This document shows, piece by piece, positions 1-8,126 of a stretch of 64,000 bases of DNA; the stretch's first letter is position 1, and every line of letters begins with the position of its first letter. The translations under genes and the position numbers were made by a program. The notes below the pieces were generated by a model. That model ran no database searches. It saw nothing but the letters and a program-made list of their open reading frames with translations, and was not told the origin of the DNA. The DNA is taken from NCBI RefSeq assembly GCF_000733935.1, contig NZ_JPON01000001.1, positions 3,093,501 through 3,157,500 of the forward strand, written 5' to 3'. The DNA is from Methylomarinum vadi (GTDB taxonomy: Bacteria > Pseudomonadota > Gammaproteobacteria > Methylococcales > Methylomonadaceae).

Positions 1-274
1 TAACGAACGGGTCGAGCAATATTGGTTGGCTGCCGTGCCCGTAGTGGTAATCGGTGCGCCCTTGGGCGCCTATTTCTGCACCAAGTTGAATAACAGAACC
101 ATTGCCGGTATTTTAATTGGGCTGATCGTGGTCGAATTGATCAGTTCGCTGTGTTTGATTCCATTAACTGATAAGATTGCTACTGTGAGTTCGGCGGTTT
201 TTATCGTCTTTTCGGTCATTTACTATCTAATGTCCAGGTCCGAACAGTACTGGCCGCCTGGAGGGGAGGAATAG
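1..274 (+). CDS. C-terminal end of a TSUP (TauE/SafE-like) membrane transporter, partial
   Basis: The reading frame is open to the left edge of the window (codons run from base 2), so only the C-terminal 90 or so residues are seen. They hold a glycine-rich transmembrane segment (VVVIGAPLGAYF) followed by two more hydrophobic segments and a short polar tail. The GAPLGA pattern close to the C-terminus is typical of TauE/SafE-type anion permeases, which export or import sulfite, sulfonates or other small organic anions at the inner membrane. The substrate cannot be read from this fragment. It ends two bases before the next ATG, so it is probably the first visible member of the following plus-strand operon. 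A second, complete TSUP protein lies near 51 kb. Confidence 0.6.
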   Translation, partial: NERVEQYWLAAVPVVVIGAPLGAYFCTKLNNRTIAGILIGLIVVELISSLCLIPLTDKIATVSSAVFIVFSVIYYLMSRSEQYWPPGGEE

Positions 275-276
275 TT

Positions 277-840
277 ATGCGCGTATTTACCCGAAGTTTT
301 TTGTTGTTACTGATAATGTTGTCTCTGGCTTCCTGCAAGAGAGCGTTAAAGCCAGAGGAAATACCGGCACATATCGTCATTGGCGATACCTATTACACCC
401 AGTTCGTGATTCGGTACGAAAAGGGCGTCCACCTGACCACCAATTTCCGCCGCGGTGCCGCCATTCCGGTCAATACGCCGGTAAAGTTGTTGGGCATTAC
501 CAGCAAGACCATCGAAGTCGAGGTGGATGACTCCAAACAAACATTATTGGTCAAGAATGTCGAGAAACATACCGGCGACGATGTTTTCGCGGCCTTTGAC
601 AAACTATTCGGGAAAAGAAAAATCAATCTGGCGAAATTTACTAGGCTGGAAAGGCAGCATATCAAGAGCGGTACGGTCGCCAAGGGCATGCGCAAGAATG
701 CCGTGGTGGTCGCGATCGGCTATCCGCCTGTTACCGAGACGATGAATTTGGACAGCGATCTCTGGGTTTACTGGAGCGGCCGCTTCAATAAATTCAATGT
801 CTATTTCAAAAATGGCAAGGTGAGTCGAATTGAGGATTGA
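277..840 (+). CDS. predicted lipoprotein of unknown function
   Basis: 187 residues with a type II signal peptide: basic MRVFTR start, hydrophobic core and lipobox LASC with Cys20 as the likely lipidated residue. The mature part is basic and ends in a segment (KGMRKNAVVVAIGYPP then W.YW and KNGKVSRIED) that resembles the BamE/SmpA fold, where a conserved 'first turn, W, final beta strand' pattern closes the domain. A GGAGGAA ribosome site sits at the right distance before the ATG. It lies just upstream of the COG4648-LolA-MMPL genes and may belong to the same envelope process. No specific function is recognised; the BamE-like fold is an inference from pattern only. Confidence 0.75.
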   Translation: MRVFTRSFLLLLIMLSLASCKRALKPEEIPAHIVIGDTYYTQFVIRYEKGVHLTTNFRRGAAIPVNTPVKLLGITSKTIEVEVDDSKQTLLVKNVEKHTGDDVFAAFDKLFGKRKINLAKFTRLERQHIKSGTVAKGMRKNAVVVAIGYPPVTETMNLDSDLWVYWSGRFNKFNVYFKNGKVSRIED

Positions 841-860
841 TGTGTTAAGCGGGACAGATC

Positions 861-1490
861 ATGTTAGCGGTAGTTAAAAGCGTTCTTGTCACTTGTTTGT
901 TTTTGGTCTATCCCTATCTGGTTTATCGGGGAATCGAAAGTGGCATGGCCTGGCTGGCACCGGCTGTTTTCTCCGGCATTTATTTGGTGCAGGCCTTAAA
1001 AGTGCGCAATGTCAAAACCAAGCTTTATAGAGCGACGGTCGCGATCGCTCTGTTACTCGGCGCCTATTATCTGCAAACGCTTACCGCCAAGGTTATGCCG
1101 GTTTTTATCCAACTGATGCTGATGTATTTCTTCGGCCGCACTTTGCTCAAGGACAAGGGGCCTTCCTTCATCGAAAGTTTCGTGCGCTTGGAGTTTCCCG
1201 AGTTTCCGCCCGGCGTCAGCGAATATTGCCGCCAGCTCACCATTTTGTGGACCGGTTTCTTCGCCTTCAATGCGGCGATGTGCATAGGGCTTGCGGTCTG
1301 GGGCACGGATTTCTGGTGGACTTTGTTCAATGGTGTGGTGATTTACTTACTGATTGGTTTGTTGATGATCGGAGAATATATTTATCGCCATTTCCGCTTT
1401 CCCGAGCTATGGATTCCCGATCCCGGCTCGACGATCAGAACGATGATCGTTAATGGCCGAAAAATCTGGCTCGATGTGCAGGGGCGCTGA
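861..1490 (+). CDS. COG4648-type inner-membrane protein
   Basis: 209 residues, mostly hydrophobic, with about six predicted membrane segments and a short cytoplasmic loop rich in aromatic and proline residues (FPEFPPGVSEYCR). It resembles the COG4648 family of membrane proteins found in aryl polyene and related fatty-acid-like polyketide clusters, where the role is not established. Its TGA stop abuts the ATG of the LolA-like gene, so the two are almost certainly cotranscribed. Family assignment rests on the general sequence pattern and on the neighbours (LolA-like carrier, MMPL exporter), which is the usual company of this family. Confidence 0.65.
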   Translation: MLAVVKSVLVTCLFLVYPYLVYRGIESGMAWLAPAVFSGIYLVQALKVRNVKTKLYRATVAIALLLGAYYLQTLTAKVMPVFIQLMLMYFFGRTLLKDKGPSFIESFVRLEFPEFPPGVSEYCRQLTILWTGFFAFNAAMCIGLAVWGTDFWWTLFNGVVIYLLIGLLMIGEYIYRHFRFPELWIPDPGSTIRTMIVNGRKIWLDVQGR

Positions 1491-2129
1491 ATGAAATTGA
1501 ACCGTTTTTCCATCTTAGCTTTATTATTTGCAACAATATTCGTAAACGGCGTTCGGGCCGATGATTCGTTATCGGCTTTGATGCAGAGAATGCGATCCGA
1601 ACAGGCGGTCAGAATCGCTTATCAGGAGACCCGCACGCTGGCGCTTATGGATCAGCCCTGGCGGGGCAGTGGATATATGTATTCGCTGCCGCCCGATACG
1701 ATGCTCAAAGAGCAGTTGCAGCCGGAACGGTTGTTGATGGCCATCGTCGGGGGCGACATGTATTATTACGATCCCGGTAACGATGTCCGGCATCAGGCGG
1801 CGCTGGACGAAGACAATCCGATGAGCTTGAATATCGCCGTGTTCAAGGCGCTAATGATGGCCGATCGTAAGTTGTTGGAAAGGATGTACGCGGTCGATTT
1901 TTCCGTGCAGCCGGAACAGTGGGTGTTGCGGCTGACCGCCAAGCATGAGCCCGATTCCGGTTTCGGCATAGAAATCTCGGGATTGCCGCAACAACAGCCC
2001 AAACGGATCGTGGTGGAACAGGCCGACGGCGACAGCAGCGTATTCGACTTGCGTAAGGACGCCGAAGGCGGCGAGGTGGCGGCCGATGCGGAACGGCTGT
2101 TACAGGAATTGCTCGATTCCGAACAATAA
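1491..2129 (+). CDS. LolA-like outer-membrane lipoprotein carrier
   Basis: 212 residues beginning with a cleavable signal peptide (MKLNRFSILALLFATIFVNG, likely cut near VRA-DD). The rest looks like the LolA/LolB beta-barrel fold: an early amphipathic stretch ending in YQETRTLALM, then SGYMYSLPPDTMLKEQ and a C-terminal region of short strands. This version is typical of copies encoded in aryl polyene-like clusters, thought to carry a lipid product through the periplasm rather than lipoproteins. The ATG directly follows the preceding stop codon. It is followed after 79 bases by the MMPL exporter, an arrangement seen in those clusters. Confidence 0.7.
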   Translation: MKLNRFSILALLFATIFVNGVRADDSLSALMQRMRSEQAVRIAYQETRTLALMDQPWRGSGYMYSLPPDTMLKEQLQPERLLMAIVGGDMYYYDPGNDVRHQAALDEDNPMSLNIAVFKALMMADRKLLERMYAVDFSVQPEQWVLRLTAKHEPDSGFGIEISGLPQQQPKRIVVEQADGDSSVFDLRKDAEGGEVAADAERLLQELLDSEQ

Positions 2130-2208
2130 CAATCAATGATCAATCAACCCCGCGGCGTAACGACTCAGCCGGTCGGAACGAGGCCGGCATGCGGCATCAT
2201 AATAAAAA

Positions 2209-4545
2209 ATGCGAACTTTAATCCCACGACTATTCAATTTGCCCGGACTGACTCGGCGGCATCTGTTGTTTTATTTGCTGCCGCCGCTATTGGCCGTCAT
2301 TGCCTATATGGCGACGACGGTCAAAACCGATATTTCCGCCTTCATTCTCGCCGGCGATAATGCCGAGGAAATTCTGTTGGCCAGCGAAATGCAGTCCGGG
2401 GTATTGTCGCGGCGTTATTTGTTGTCGGTCGGCGCCAAGCAGCCAGGAGGCGTGCCGCAACAATTCGTCCGGCAATTGCGTGCCCGGTTGCAAGGCATCG
2501 ACGGCGTGGCCGATGTCTGGTCGCCCAGCCAACAGCGCGACGTGGTGCAGGAATTGCTCAGCCTGTATAGCAAACATGCCGGCTCTCTTTATAGTCTCGA
2601 GCCCGAGAACGATTTAGCGAAGCTGTTCACCCCGCAAGGCCTGCAGGATCGGGCCGCATTGTTGAAGCAGGCGCTGTTGTCGCCGCAAGCGAGCATGGTC
2701 AAGACGATTGTCCGGCACGACCCTCTGTTATTGACGCTGGACGCCTTTAAGGAACAGGTCGGGACCTTGCAGCAGGCTGCCGACCCACAGGCGCAATATC
2801 AGAACCTGGTTCTGGAAACGACGATGTCGGGGCTGGAAGTGCCCGAGCAAAGCCGTATCCAGCAAGCGATCCAGGCAGAATTTGATGGGCTGGTACAAAA
2901 TGAGGGGCAGCGTTTTCAGTTGGAAATGACCGGGGTGCCGATCTTCGCGGTCGCGACGCAGAACTTGATCAAAGGCGATATAGAAAAGGTCAGTGCGTTG
3001 TCCTCGATCGCGTTAATTGTGTTGTTTTTTCTGATTTTCCGTTCTTTCAACGCGTTGTTCCAGGTTTTTAGCCTGTTGCTGATCGTGATATTGAGTGCGA
3101 TATTGGCCACACAAGCGACTTTTGGATATGTTCACGGCATGACCATCGCGTTAGGTTCGACCCTGGTCGGCATTTGTATCGATTACCCGATCCATGCCGT
3201 CGTCCACGCGCATACTGTGACTGCGGCGGAACGTTATGCCGTAGTCGCCCGGATCTGGCCCAGCATGGTGCTCGGCGGCTTGACCACCCTGATAGGTTAT
3301 GTTGCGTTGGGTTCCTCCGGCTATCCTGGGTTCCAACAGATCGCCGTTTACGCCGCCACCGGTATCCTGCTGGCGCTGTTGCTGACCCGCTTTGTTTTGC
3401 CCGGTTTGGTCAAGACTCGGGAACAGCGACAATTGAACATCCCTTGCGTTGGACCTTGGGCCCGCTTTTGCCGGCGGCATCGGTTGGGCCTTTCGCTATT
3501 GTTGTTGGCGGGCTTGGGAGTGGCGCTATGGGGCGTGCAGTCGTTGCGTTGGTTGGAAGACATGCAGCAACTGACCCCGGAACTGAATTATCTGAAGGAA
3601 AACGATAAACGCATTCGCGCCCGCATGGTCAGCGTCGAGCCGGGACGTTTCATCATGGTGACCGGCGCCGATAATGAAACCGCCTTGCGTAAAACCGAGC
3701 AGGTTTATCGAACGTTGCAAGAGCTCAAACGGCAGGGCGGTTTGAGCGAATATTTCGGTTTGTATCCATGGCTCCTGTCCGTCGGCCAGCAGCTGCAAAA
3801 CCGGCAATTGTTACAGCAATATTTGACCGAAGATAATTTGGCATTGTGGCGAGAAGCGCTGCGGCAACAGGGATTATCAGTGAAACTGCTGGGGCGCTTC
3901 GATTATCCGCAAACAGAGCCGTTAAAGCCGGAACAAGTTTTTGCGACACCAGCGAAACGTTTGTTGGACAGCCGCGTGATCGAGTCCGAAGGAAAAACGG
4001 TTGTCATGATCTGGATTGCCGATCACGATTACGACCTGGTCAAGGCGACCTTCGCCGGCTGGAGCGGCGTGCAGTATTTCAGCTATCGTGAGTTGCTAAA
4101 CGGCATGCTCCAGGACTATACCGAAAAGGCGGAAATGTTGTTGCTGGCGGGATTGGCGTTGATCGTGGCGTTACTGATCGTGCGTTACCGGAGCGTGTTC
4201 AAGGCCTTGCAAACGCTAATGCCGGCGGTCATGGCGGCATTTTTCATCTTCGGCATCTGGGGCTTGAGCGGCGCGTTGATCAGTTTCCTGCATTTGGTCG
4301 GTTTTCTGTTGGCCGTGGCGATTTGTGTCGATTACGGGATTTTCTATCAGGAAAACCGCGGCGGCGATATCGCGTTGACCTATCAAGCCATGGCGGCCTC
4401 GATGTTGACCAGCGTGCTGGCTTTTGGTTGTCTGATTACGGCGGATAGCACTTCGTTGCGAACCCTTTCGGGCGTGGTCGCCTTCGGCGTGTTGCTGGGC
4501 TTCTTATTATGTCCGATCATTATTCGCCACACCCCTGAAAAATAA
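2209..4545 (+). CDS. MMPL/RND-family lipid exporter (COG4258 type)
   Basis: 778 residues with the two-fold repeat of RND/MMPL proteins: one N-terminal membrane helix, a large periplasmic loop (about residues 50-255), five membrane helices, then helix, second loop and five helices. The helix motif GSTLVGICIDYPIH and its counterpart LAVAICVDYGIFY carry the conserved acidic residue expected for proton-coupled transport. Members linked to aryl polyene and xanthomonadin clusters export lipid-like pigments toward the outer membrane. Here it follows the COG4648 and LolA-like genes but no ketosynthase or acyl carrier genes are seen downstream. The stop codon overlaps the next ATG by one base (TAATG), indicating translational coupling. 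Confidence 0.85.
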   Translation: MRTLIPRLFNLPGLTRRHLLFYLLPPLLAVIAYMATTVKTDISAFILAGDNAEEILLASEMQSGVLSRRYLLSVGAKQPGGVPQQFVRQLRARLQGIDGVADVWSPSQQRDVVQELLSLYSKHAGSLYSLEPENDLAKLFTPQGLQDRAALLKQALLSPQASMVKTIVRHDPLLLTLDAFKEQVGTLQQAADPQAQYQNLVLETTMSGLEVPEQSRIQQAIQAEFDGLVQNEGQRFQLEMTGVPIFAVATQNLIKGDIEKVSALSSIALIVLFFLIFRSFNALFQVFSLLLIVILSAILATQATFGYVHGMTIALGSTLVGICIDYPIHAVVHAHTVTAAERYAVVARIWPSMVLGGLTTLIGYVALGSSGYPGFQQIAVYAATGILLALLLTRFVLPGLVKTREQRQLNIPCVGPWARFCRRHRLGLSLLLLAGLGVALWGVQSLRWLEDMQQLTPELNYLKENDKRIRARMVSVEPGRFIMVTGADNETALRKTEQVYRTLQELKRQGGLSEYFGLYPWLLSVGQQLQNRQLLQQYLTEDNLALWREALRQQGLSVKLLGRFDYPQTEPLKPEQVFATPAKRLLDSRVIESEGKTVVMIWIADHDYDLVKATFAGWSGVQYFSYRELLNGMLQDYTEKAEMLLLAGLALIVALLIVRYRSVFKALQTLMPAVMAAFFIFGIWGLSGALISFLHLVGFLLAVAICVDYGIFYQENRGGDIALTYQAMAASMLTSVLAFGCLITADSTSLRTLSGVVAFGVLLGFLLCPIIIRHTPEK

Positions 4546-5852
4546 TGCCGCTTTCAACAACGCCCATGGCCCATAAAGCCAATTCGGATTCAATTGCTAA
4601 GGTGGCGGTGATCGGCGGCGGGCCGGCCGGCTTGATGGCCGCGGAAGTATTGAGCCGTGCCGGCGTGCGGGTCGACCTGTATGAGGCGATGCCGTCGGTT
4701 GGGCGTAAATTCTTGATGGCGGGCAAGGGCGGCATGAATATTTCCCATTCCGAATCGTTCGAGCGTTTCGTCAACCGATATCGTGCCCGCCGGCAACATA
4801 TCGAACCGCTGCTAAAAGTGTTCGGCCCTGAGAAGTTGCGGGTATGGGTGCATGGCTTGGGAATCGATACCTTTGTCGGCACCTCCGGGCGGGTGTTTCC
4901 AACCGACATGAAGGCGGCGCCGTTGCTTAGAGTTTGGCTGCACCGTTTGCGCGAGTCCGGCGTGCGAATCCATGTCCGCCATCGATGGCTGGGTTGGCAC
5001 GAGGACGGTAAGCGGCTGCGCTTTGCCACGGCGAATGGCGAGACCGTCGTCTCCGCTTCGGTCGTGGTGATGGCTTTGGGAGGCGGGAGTTGGGCCAAAT
5101 TGGGCTCGAACGGGGCTTGGGTGCCGCAGCTGAGGCGGCAGGGCATCGCGGTTGAGGAACTTGAACCTTGCAACTGTGGTTTCGAGGCGGCCTGGAGCGA
5201 TCATTTTCGATCCACGCATGCCGGCCGGCCGCTGAAAAACGTGGCGATTGCCTTTACCGATTCGCGGGGGCGTTCTTTTCGCCAACGCGGAGAATTTATC
5301 CTCACCGTACACGGCGTGGAAGGGAGTCTGATTTATGCCTTGTCGGGGCCGCTACGCGATGAGATTGCGGTAACTGGCCATGCCGACATCGTCATCGATC
5401 TGGCGCCGGACCAGACTCTGTCGTCCCTGATTAACAAGTTGTCCCGGCCGCACGGCAAAAATTCGCTGTCCAATTTTTTACGTAAACGGGTCGGGCTTAA
5501 GGGCGTCAAAGCGGCTTTGTTCCGGGAATTGGCGGGTAAGGACTGCTTGGCAGCCCCTGATTCCTTGGCGATCTCGATCAAATCCTTGCCGATGCGCTTG
5601 ATTGCGACTAGGCCACTGGATGAGGCGATCAGCAGTGCCGGCGGCGTAGCGTTCAAGGAATTGAACGAGCATCTGATGTTGCGTTCGCTGCCGGGCGTGT
5701 TTTGCGTCGGCGAAATGCTCGATTGGGAGGCGCCTACCGGCGGTTATTTGTTGACCGCCTGCTTTGCCAGCGGCTTTGTGGCCGGGCGTGGGGCATTGCG
5801 CTGGCTCAAGAGCAGGGGCTGGACGTTGGAAAAGCGCGTGGATGGTGGATAA
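4545..5852 (+). CDS. NAD(P)/FAD-dependent oxidoreductase, TIGR03862/BaiN (HI0933)-like flavoprotein
   Basis: 435 residues. The Rossmann dinucleotide motif IGGGPAG follows a short polar leader, then the family-specific AGKGGMNISHSE stretch that binds FAD, and near the C-terminus a GVFCVGEMLDWEAPTGGY segment closes the flavin site. This pattern matches the PP_4765-type branch of the HI0933/YhiN/BaiN flavoproteins. The reactions of most members are unknown; BaiN from gut clostridia is reported to reduce bile-acid enones. Coupled translation to the MMPL exporter suggests, but does not prove, that it acts on the same lipid or pigment. Confidence 0.85.
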   Translation: MPLSTTPMAHKANSDSIAKVAVIGGGPAGLMAAEVLSRAGVRVDLYEAMPSVGRKFLMAGKGGMNISHSESFERFVNRYRARRQHIEPLLKVFGPEKLRVWVHGLGIDTFVGTSGRVFPTDMKAAPLLRVWLHRLRESGVRIHVRHRWLGWHEDGKRLRFATANGETVVSASVVVMALGGGSWAKLGSNGAWVPQLRRQGIAVEELEPCNCGFEAAWSDHFRSTHAGRPLKNVAIAFTDSRGRSFRQRGEFILTVHGVEGSLIYALSGPLRDEIAVTGHADIVIDLAPDQTLSSLINKLSRPHGKNSLSNFLRKRVGLKGVKAALFRELAGKDCLAAPDSLAISIKSLPMRLIATRPLDEAISSAGGVAFKELNEHLMLRSLPGVFCVGEMLDWEAPTGGYLLTACFASGFVAGRGALRWLKSRGWTLEKRVDGG

Positions 5853-5883
5853 AGATTAAAATATGTCCGGCGATCACTTTGAG

Positions 5884-5907
5884 GGTGGTCGACACTTCGC
5901 GACCACC
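5884..5907. terminator. stem-loop between convergent flavoprotein and smbP-like genes
   Basis: GGTGGTCG and CGACCACC form a perfect 8-base stem with an 8-base loop. It lies in the 112-base gap between convergent genes, where a shared terminator is expected. There is no clear uridine tract on either side, so the terminator call is tentative. Confidence 0.45.
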
Positions 5908-5964
5908 TAACGTCTGGCTTGCTGTTGAAGAGTTTATTTTAGTTTGTCTGGGTATAAACGCGGT

Positions 5965-6324
5965 TTATTTCGGTCTGATCGATTCGTAAAGCTTGAGCGC
6001 TTTGTTCATTTCTTCGGTCGCGCCTTGTTTGTCCCCTTGTTTCACTTTGATTTGCGCCTGAATGATGGTTGCGGTGGCCTTATTGATGATTTTAGGGTCG
6101 CCCGTAATTTTCTCGGATTCCGCGCGCGCCGCTTTCAAATGTTCGCTGGGCGGGACAAAATCGTTATGCATGATTTCGACCTTGGCCTTTTCCAGGTGCA
6201 TGATCGCTTCATTCGGACTATGAAACGAACCTTTAGCGGTATCTTTCGCATGAGCGGTAATACCTACCGAGCCTAAAGCGAACGCCAGTAAGAACATTAA
6301 CACCGTTTTTTTATTGATGGTCAT
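5965..6324 (-). CDS. SmbP-like small periplasmic metal-binding protein
   Basis: 119 residues: a cleavable signal peptide (MTINKKTVLMFLLAFALG, cut near AHA-KD) followed by a four-helix-bundle-like mature part rich in Lys, Glu and His. The repeats NEAIMHLEKAKVEIMHND and PPSEHLKAARAESE resemble SmbP of Nitrosomonas, a periplasmic protein that binds several metal ions; this copy has far fewer histidines, so its binding capacity may differ. The ATG at 6324 is preferred over an upstream ATG at 6345 because AAGGGGG sits 6 bases before it. A perfect hairpin about 40 bases upstream may regulate it. Function in metal binding is inferred from family resemblance. Confidence 0.65.
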   Translation of the reverse strand: MTINKKTVLMFLLAFALGSVGITAHAKDTAKGSFHSPNEAIMHLEKAKVEIMHNDFVPPSEHLKAARAESEKITGDPKIINKATATIIQAQIKVKQGDKQGATEEMNKALKLYESIRPK

Positions 6325-6362
6325 GATAAACCCCCTTGTTGTCATTATCGGGTGGTGAAGGA

Positions 6363-6386
6363 AAAGTGTTTGAAAACAAACACTTT
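6363..6386 (-). promoter_or_regulatory. perfect 10-bp inverted repeat upstream of the smbP-like gene
   Basis: AAAGTGTTTG and CAAACACTTT flank an AAAA loop. The element lies 38 bases before the chosen ATG on the minus strand, so it is either an operator for a dimeric regulator or a hairpin in the 5' untranslated RNA. No known regulator consensus is recognised. Confidence 0.5.
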
Positions 6387-6548
6387 GCAGAATAACGACG
6401 TGCTCGTTACGGTCTACGATGCGTTGCGGAAAAGGTTAGAAGTTTCAGCGAACCTAGCACGTTTCACCAGGCTTTGCAATAGCTAAATTAGGCAAGCAAG
6501 CTTGCTCGGGATTTAAACCGGTGCGGGATGTTGTTGGGCCCGGTTTGT

Positions 6549-6824
6549 CTAACGGGCGGCAGTGGGCTGTGGGCAGCCTTCCATTTGAAAAATGAAATAG
6601 CCTTGTTGCTTGATAGTGTCTATGACATAGGCCGGCGCTTGCTGGCTATGACAAAACCGGCATTCCTCGCTCGAGACCACGGCGTCTGTTTGGCCGACCG
6701 AAGCAAGCCATTGTTTGGCGTATTGAATCGCTTTTTCGCCGTCTTTTTCGGCCATGAATACATCAAAATGCATGATATGTTGGTCGCTTGCTTTAACATA
6801 AGTGTCATAAACATGGATTTCCAT
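6549..6824 (-). CDS. DUF2024 family protein
   Basis: 91 residues, soluble, no signal peptide. It begins EIHVYDTYVKA and contains MHFDVFM and a conserved ECRFCHSQQAP segment with two cysteines and a histidine, ending QQGYFIFQMEGCP. This is the pattern of the DUF2024 family, small proteins of unknown function found in several Proteobacteria and cyanobacteria. The Cys-x-x-Cys-His stretch looks like a haem site, but this cytoplasmic family is not known to bind haem, and zinc binding is as likely. Two adjacent ATG codons follow an AAAAGGAG site; the second has the better spacing and was chosen. Confidence 0.8.
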   Translation of the reverse strand: MEIHVYDTYVKASDQHIMHFDVFMAEKDGEKAIQYAKQWLASVGQTDAVVSSEECRFCHSQQAPAYVIDTIKQQGYFIFQMEGCPQPTAAR

Positions 6825-6844
6825 CATAGTCTCCTTTTATCTGC

Positions 6845-6872
6845 GCCATGGTTAATTAAGTGTATACCATGG
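6845..6872 (-). promoter_or_regulatory. inverted repeat upstream of the DUF2024 gene
   Basis: GCCATGGT and ACCATGGC are perfect 8-base arms separated by 12 A/T-rich bases. The element is 18 bases before the DUF2024 ribosome-binding site start, in the gap after the LuxR-type gene on the same strand. It could be an operator or overlap a promoter. Confidence 0.45.
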
Positions 6873-6932
6873 CAATTGTCGGTAAAACCTTTCCGTCATG
6901 AAATAAATTTAATTGAAAAGAAAGGGGAAGGG

Positions 6933-8003
6933 TTACAGCGAGGACAGGGCCATCAACTTTTTCATCAAGGCCGCCTGATTGTGTACACCCATTTTCTGCA
7001 TGGAACGTTTCAGGTGATTGCGCACCGTTTCCTGGGAGCGGCAGGTGCTGGCGGCAACGTCGGGAATGGATGGGTTTTGCATGAAATGCAGCGCGCAAAT
7101 GGCTTCGCATTTGGACAATGTATAAATTTCCATTAATCGCTCAATGGCCGAGTTGCTGTCCTTGTCATGCGTAAAGGCAAGAATAATTCCTTCTTTGTGG
7201 CATTCCCAATGATAGAGGTTTTCCAGGGAGTCGATCGGAATCAGGGTGATTTGGCAAGAAAGGCATTGATTGCGAAAGGAAACTTTATCCTGCTTAGCGG
7301 CGATCAAATGCAATAGGCGTTGTTCGGTGGCCGGATTGTTTACGGCGAATTTGTCGCCGCTGATATTGACGCAATCCATGGAATTGATAATGCGGCTATC
7401 GACGGGGTCGACAAAGAGAATGTTCAAATCACGGTCGACGATGAGATAGGCGTCGAAGCGCGAGCCTAGGTAATGGAATAGCTGACTGTTGATTTTATGG
7501 CGTTTTTCGGCATGAATGGAATCTTCCAACGTTGGCAATAAAGTTTGCAGCGTTTTGACGCCATGGCGTTGCTCTTGTTTGCTGAAACGCTTGTCCCGGT
7601 TAATCAGCAGGCTTAAGGCATGGCGGTGATTACAGGGAACCGAGATGCCGAAACGGTGGGTCAGATTCTCGTTAGCCAACGGGTTATTCATGATTTCTTC
7701 CCGATAATTGGGCCCGAGTGCCTGGTTACAATAAGCTTGCCGGGGATTTTTACTGATGAAATGATTGAAAACATCGAGCTTATTTAGACGGCTCTCGTAT
7801 TGTCGACGGTAGTCGTACGATAGATTGAAACTATAGAGAAAACGGGTGTTTTCCCGCTCCACTAAATCGGTCACCAACATGAATCCGGAGTGGCAGTCGA
7901 GAAGCCGGGTCAGCAAGGCAAGAAATTGTTGCCACAATATCGGATTGCCGGGCGCGTGAGCCAGAAGGGAATTCGGGGTGATCGGTTCGTAAACTTGGTC
8001 CAT
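6933..8003 (-). CDS. LuxR-family transcriptional regulator with N-terminal sensory region
   Basis: 356 residues. The last 65 or so form a LuxR/GerE helix-turn-helix: LSKCEAICALHFMQ, then IPDVAASTCRSQETVRNHLKRSMQKMGV, with the typical T/S-x-x-T-V-R-N-H-L recognition helix. The first 290 residues look like two sensory domains, a GAF-like one (residues about 15-150) and a PAS-like one (about 180-280, LGSRFDAYLIVDRDLNILFVD), but no autoinducer-binding consensus is seen. The ATG at 8003 with AAGGCGGG upstream is preferred to a TTG 33 bases earlier. The gene diverges from the cytochrome/GMC/patatin set, so it is a natural candidate for its regulator; the ligand is unknown. Confidence 0.8.
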   Translation of the reverse strand: MDQVYEPITPNSLLAHAPGNPILWQQFLALLTRLLDCHSGFMLVTDLVERENTRFLYSFNLSYDYRRQYESRLNKLDVFNHFISKNPRQAYCNQALGPNYREEIMNNPLANENLTHRFGISVPCNHRHALSLLINRDKRFSKQEQRHGVKTLQTLLPTLEDSIHAEKRHKINSQLFHYLGSRFDAYLIVDRDLNILFVDPVDSRIINSMDCVNISGDKFAVNNPATEQRLLHLIAAKQDKVSFRNQCLSCQITLIPIDSLENLYHWECHKEGIILAFTHDKDSNSAIERLMEIYTLSKCEAICALHFMQNPSIPDVAASTCRSQETVRNHLKRSMQKMGVHNQAALMKKLMALSSL

Positions 8004-8053
8004 TTTTCCCGCCTTTTTAATTATTATTGTTTGCAAGGGTTAGTCAGGAAAGG

Positions 8054-8065
8054 CCTACTAGTAGG
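8054..8065. promoter_or_regulatory. 12-bp perfect palindrome, candidate LuxR-family operator
   Basis: CCTACTAGTAGG is a perfect palindrome 50 bases before the luxR-type ATG. GerE/LuxR-class regulators often bind palindromes of this size, so self-regulation is a reasonable guess. Confidence 0.45.
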
Positions 8066-8126
8066 TATTTCCGGGAGTGCATGGATGCACGGTAAAAATC
8101 GAGTACTGTCAGTGACCGATTTTATA

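Noticed and set aside
4520-5173. 217-codon minus-strand frame opposite the flavoprotein
   Set aside because: Shadow of a conserved plus-strand gene; no family resemblance.
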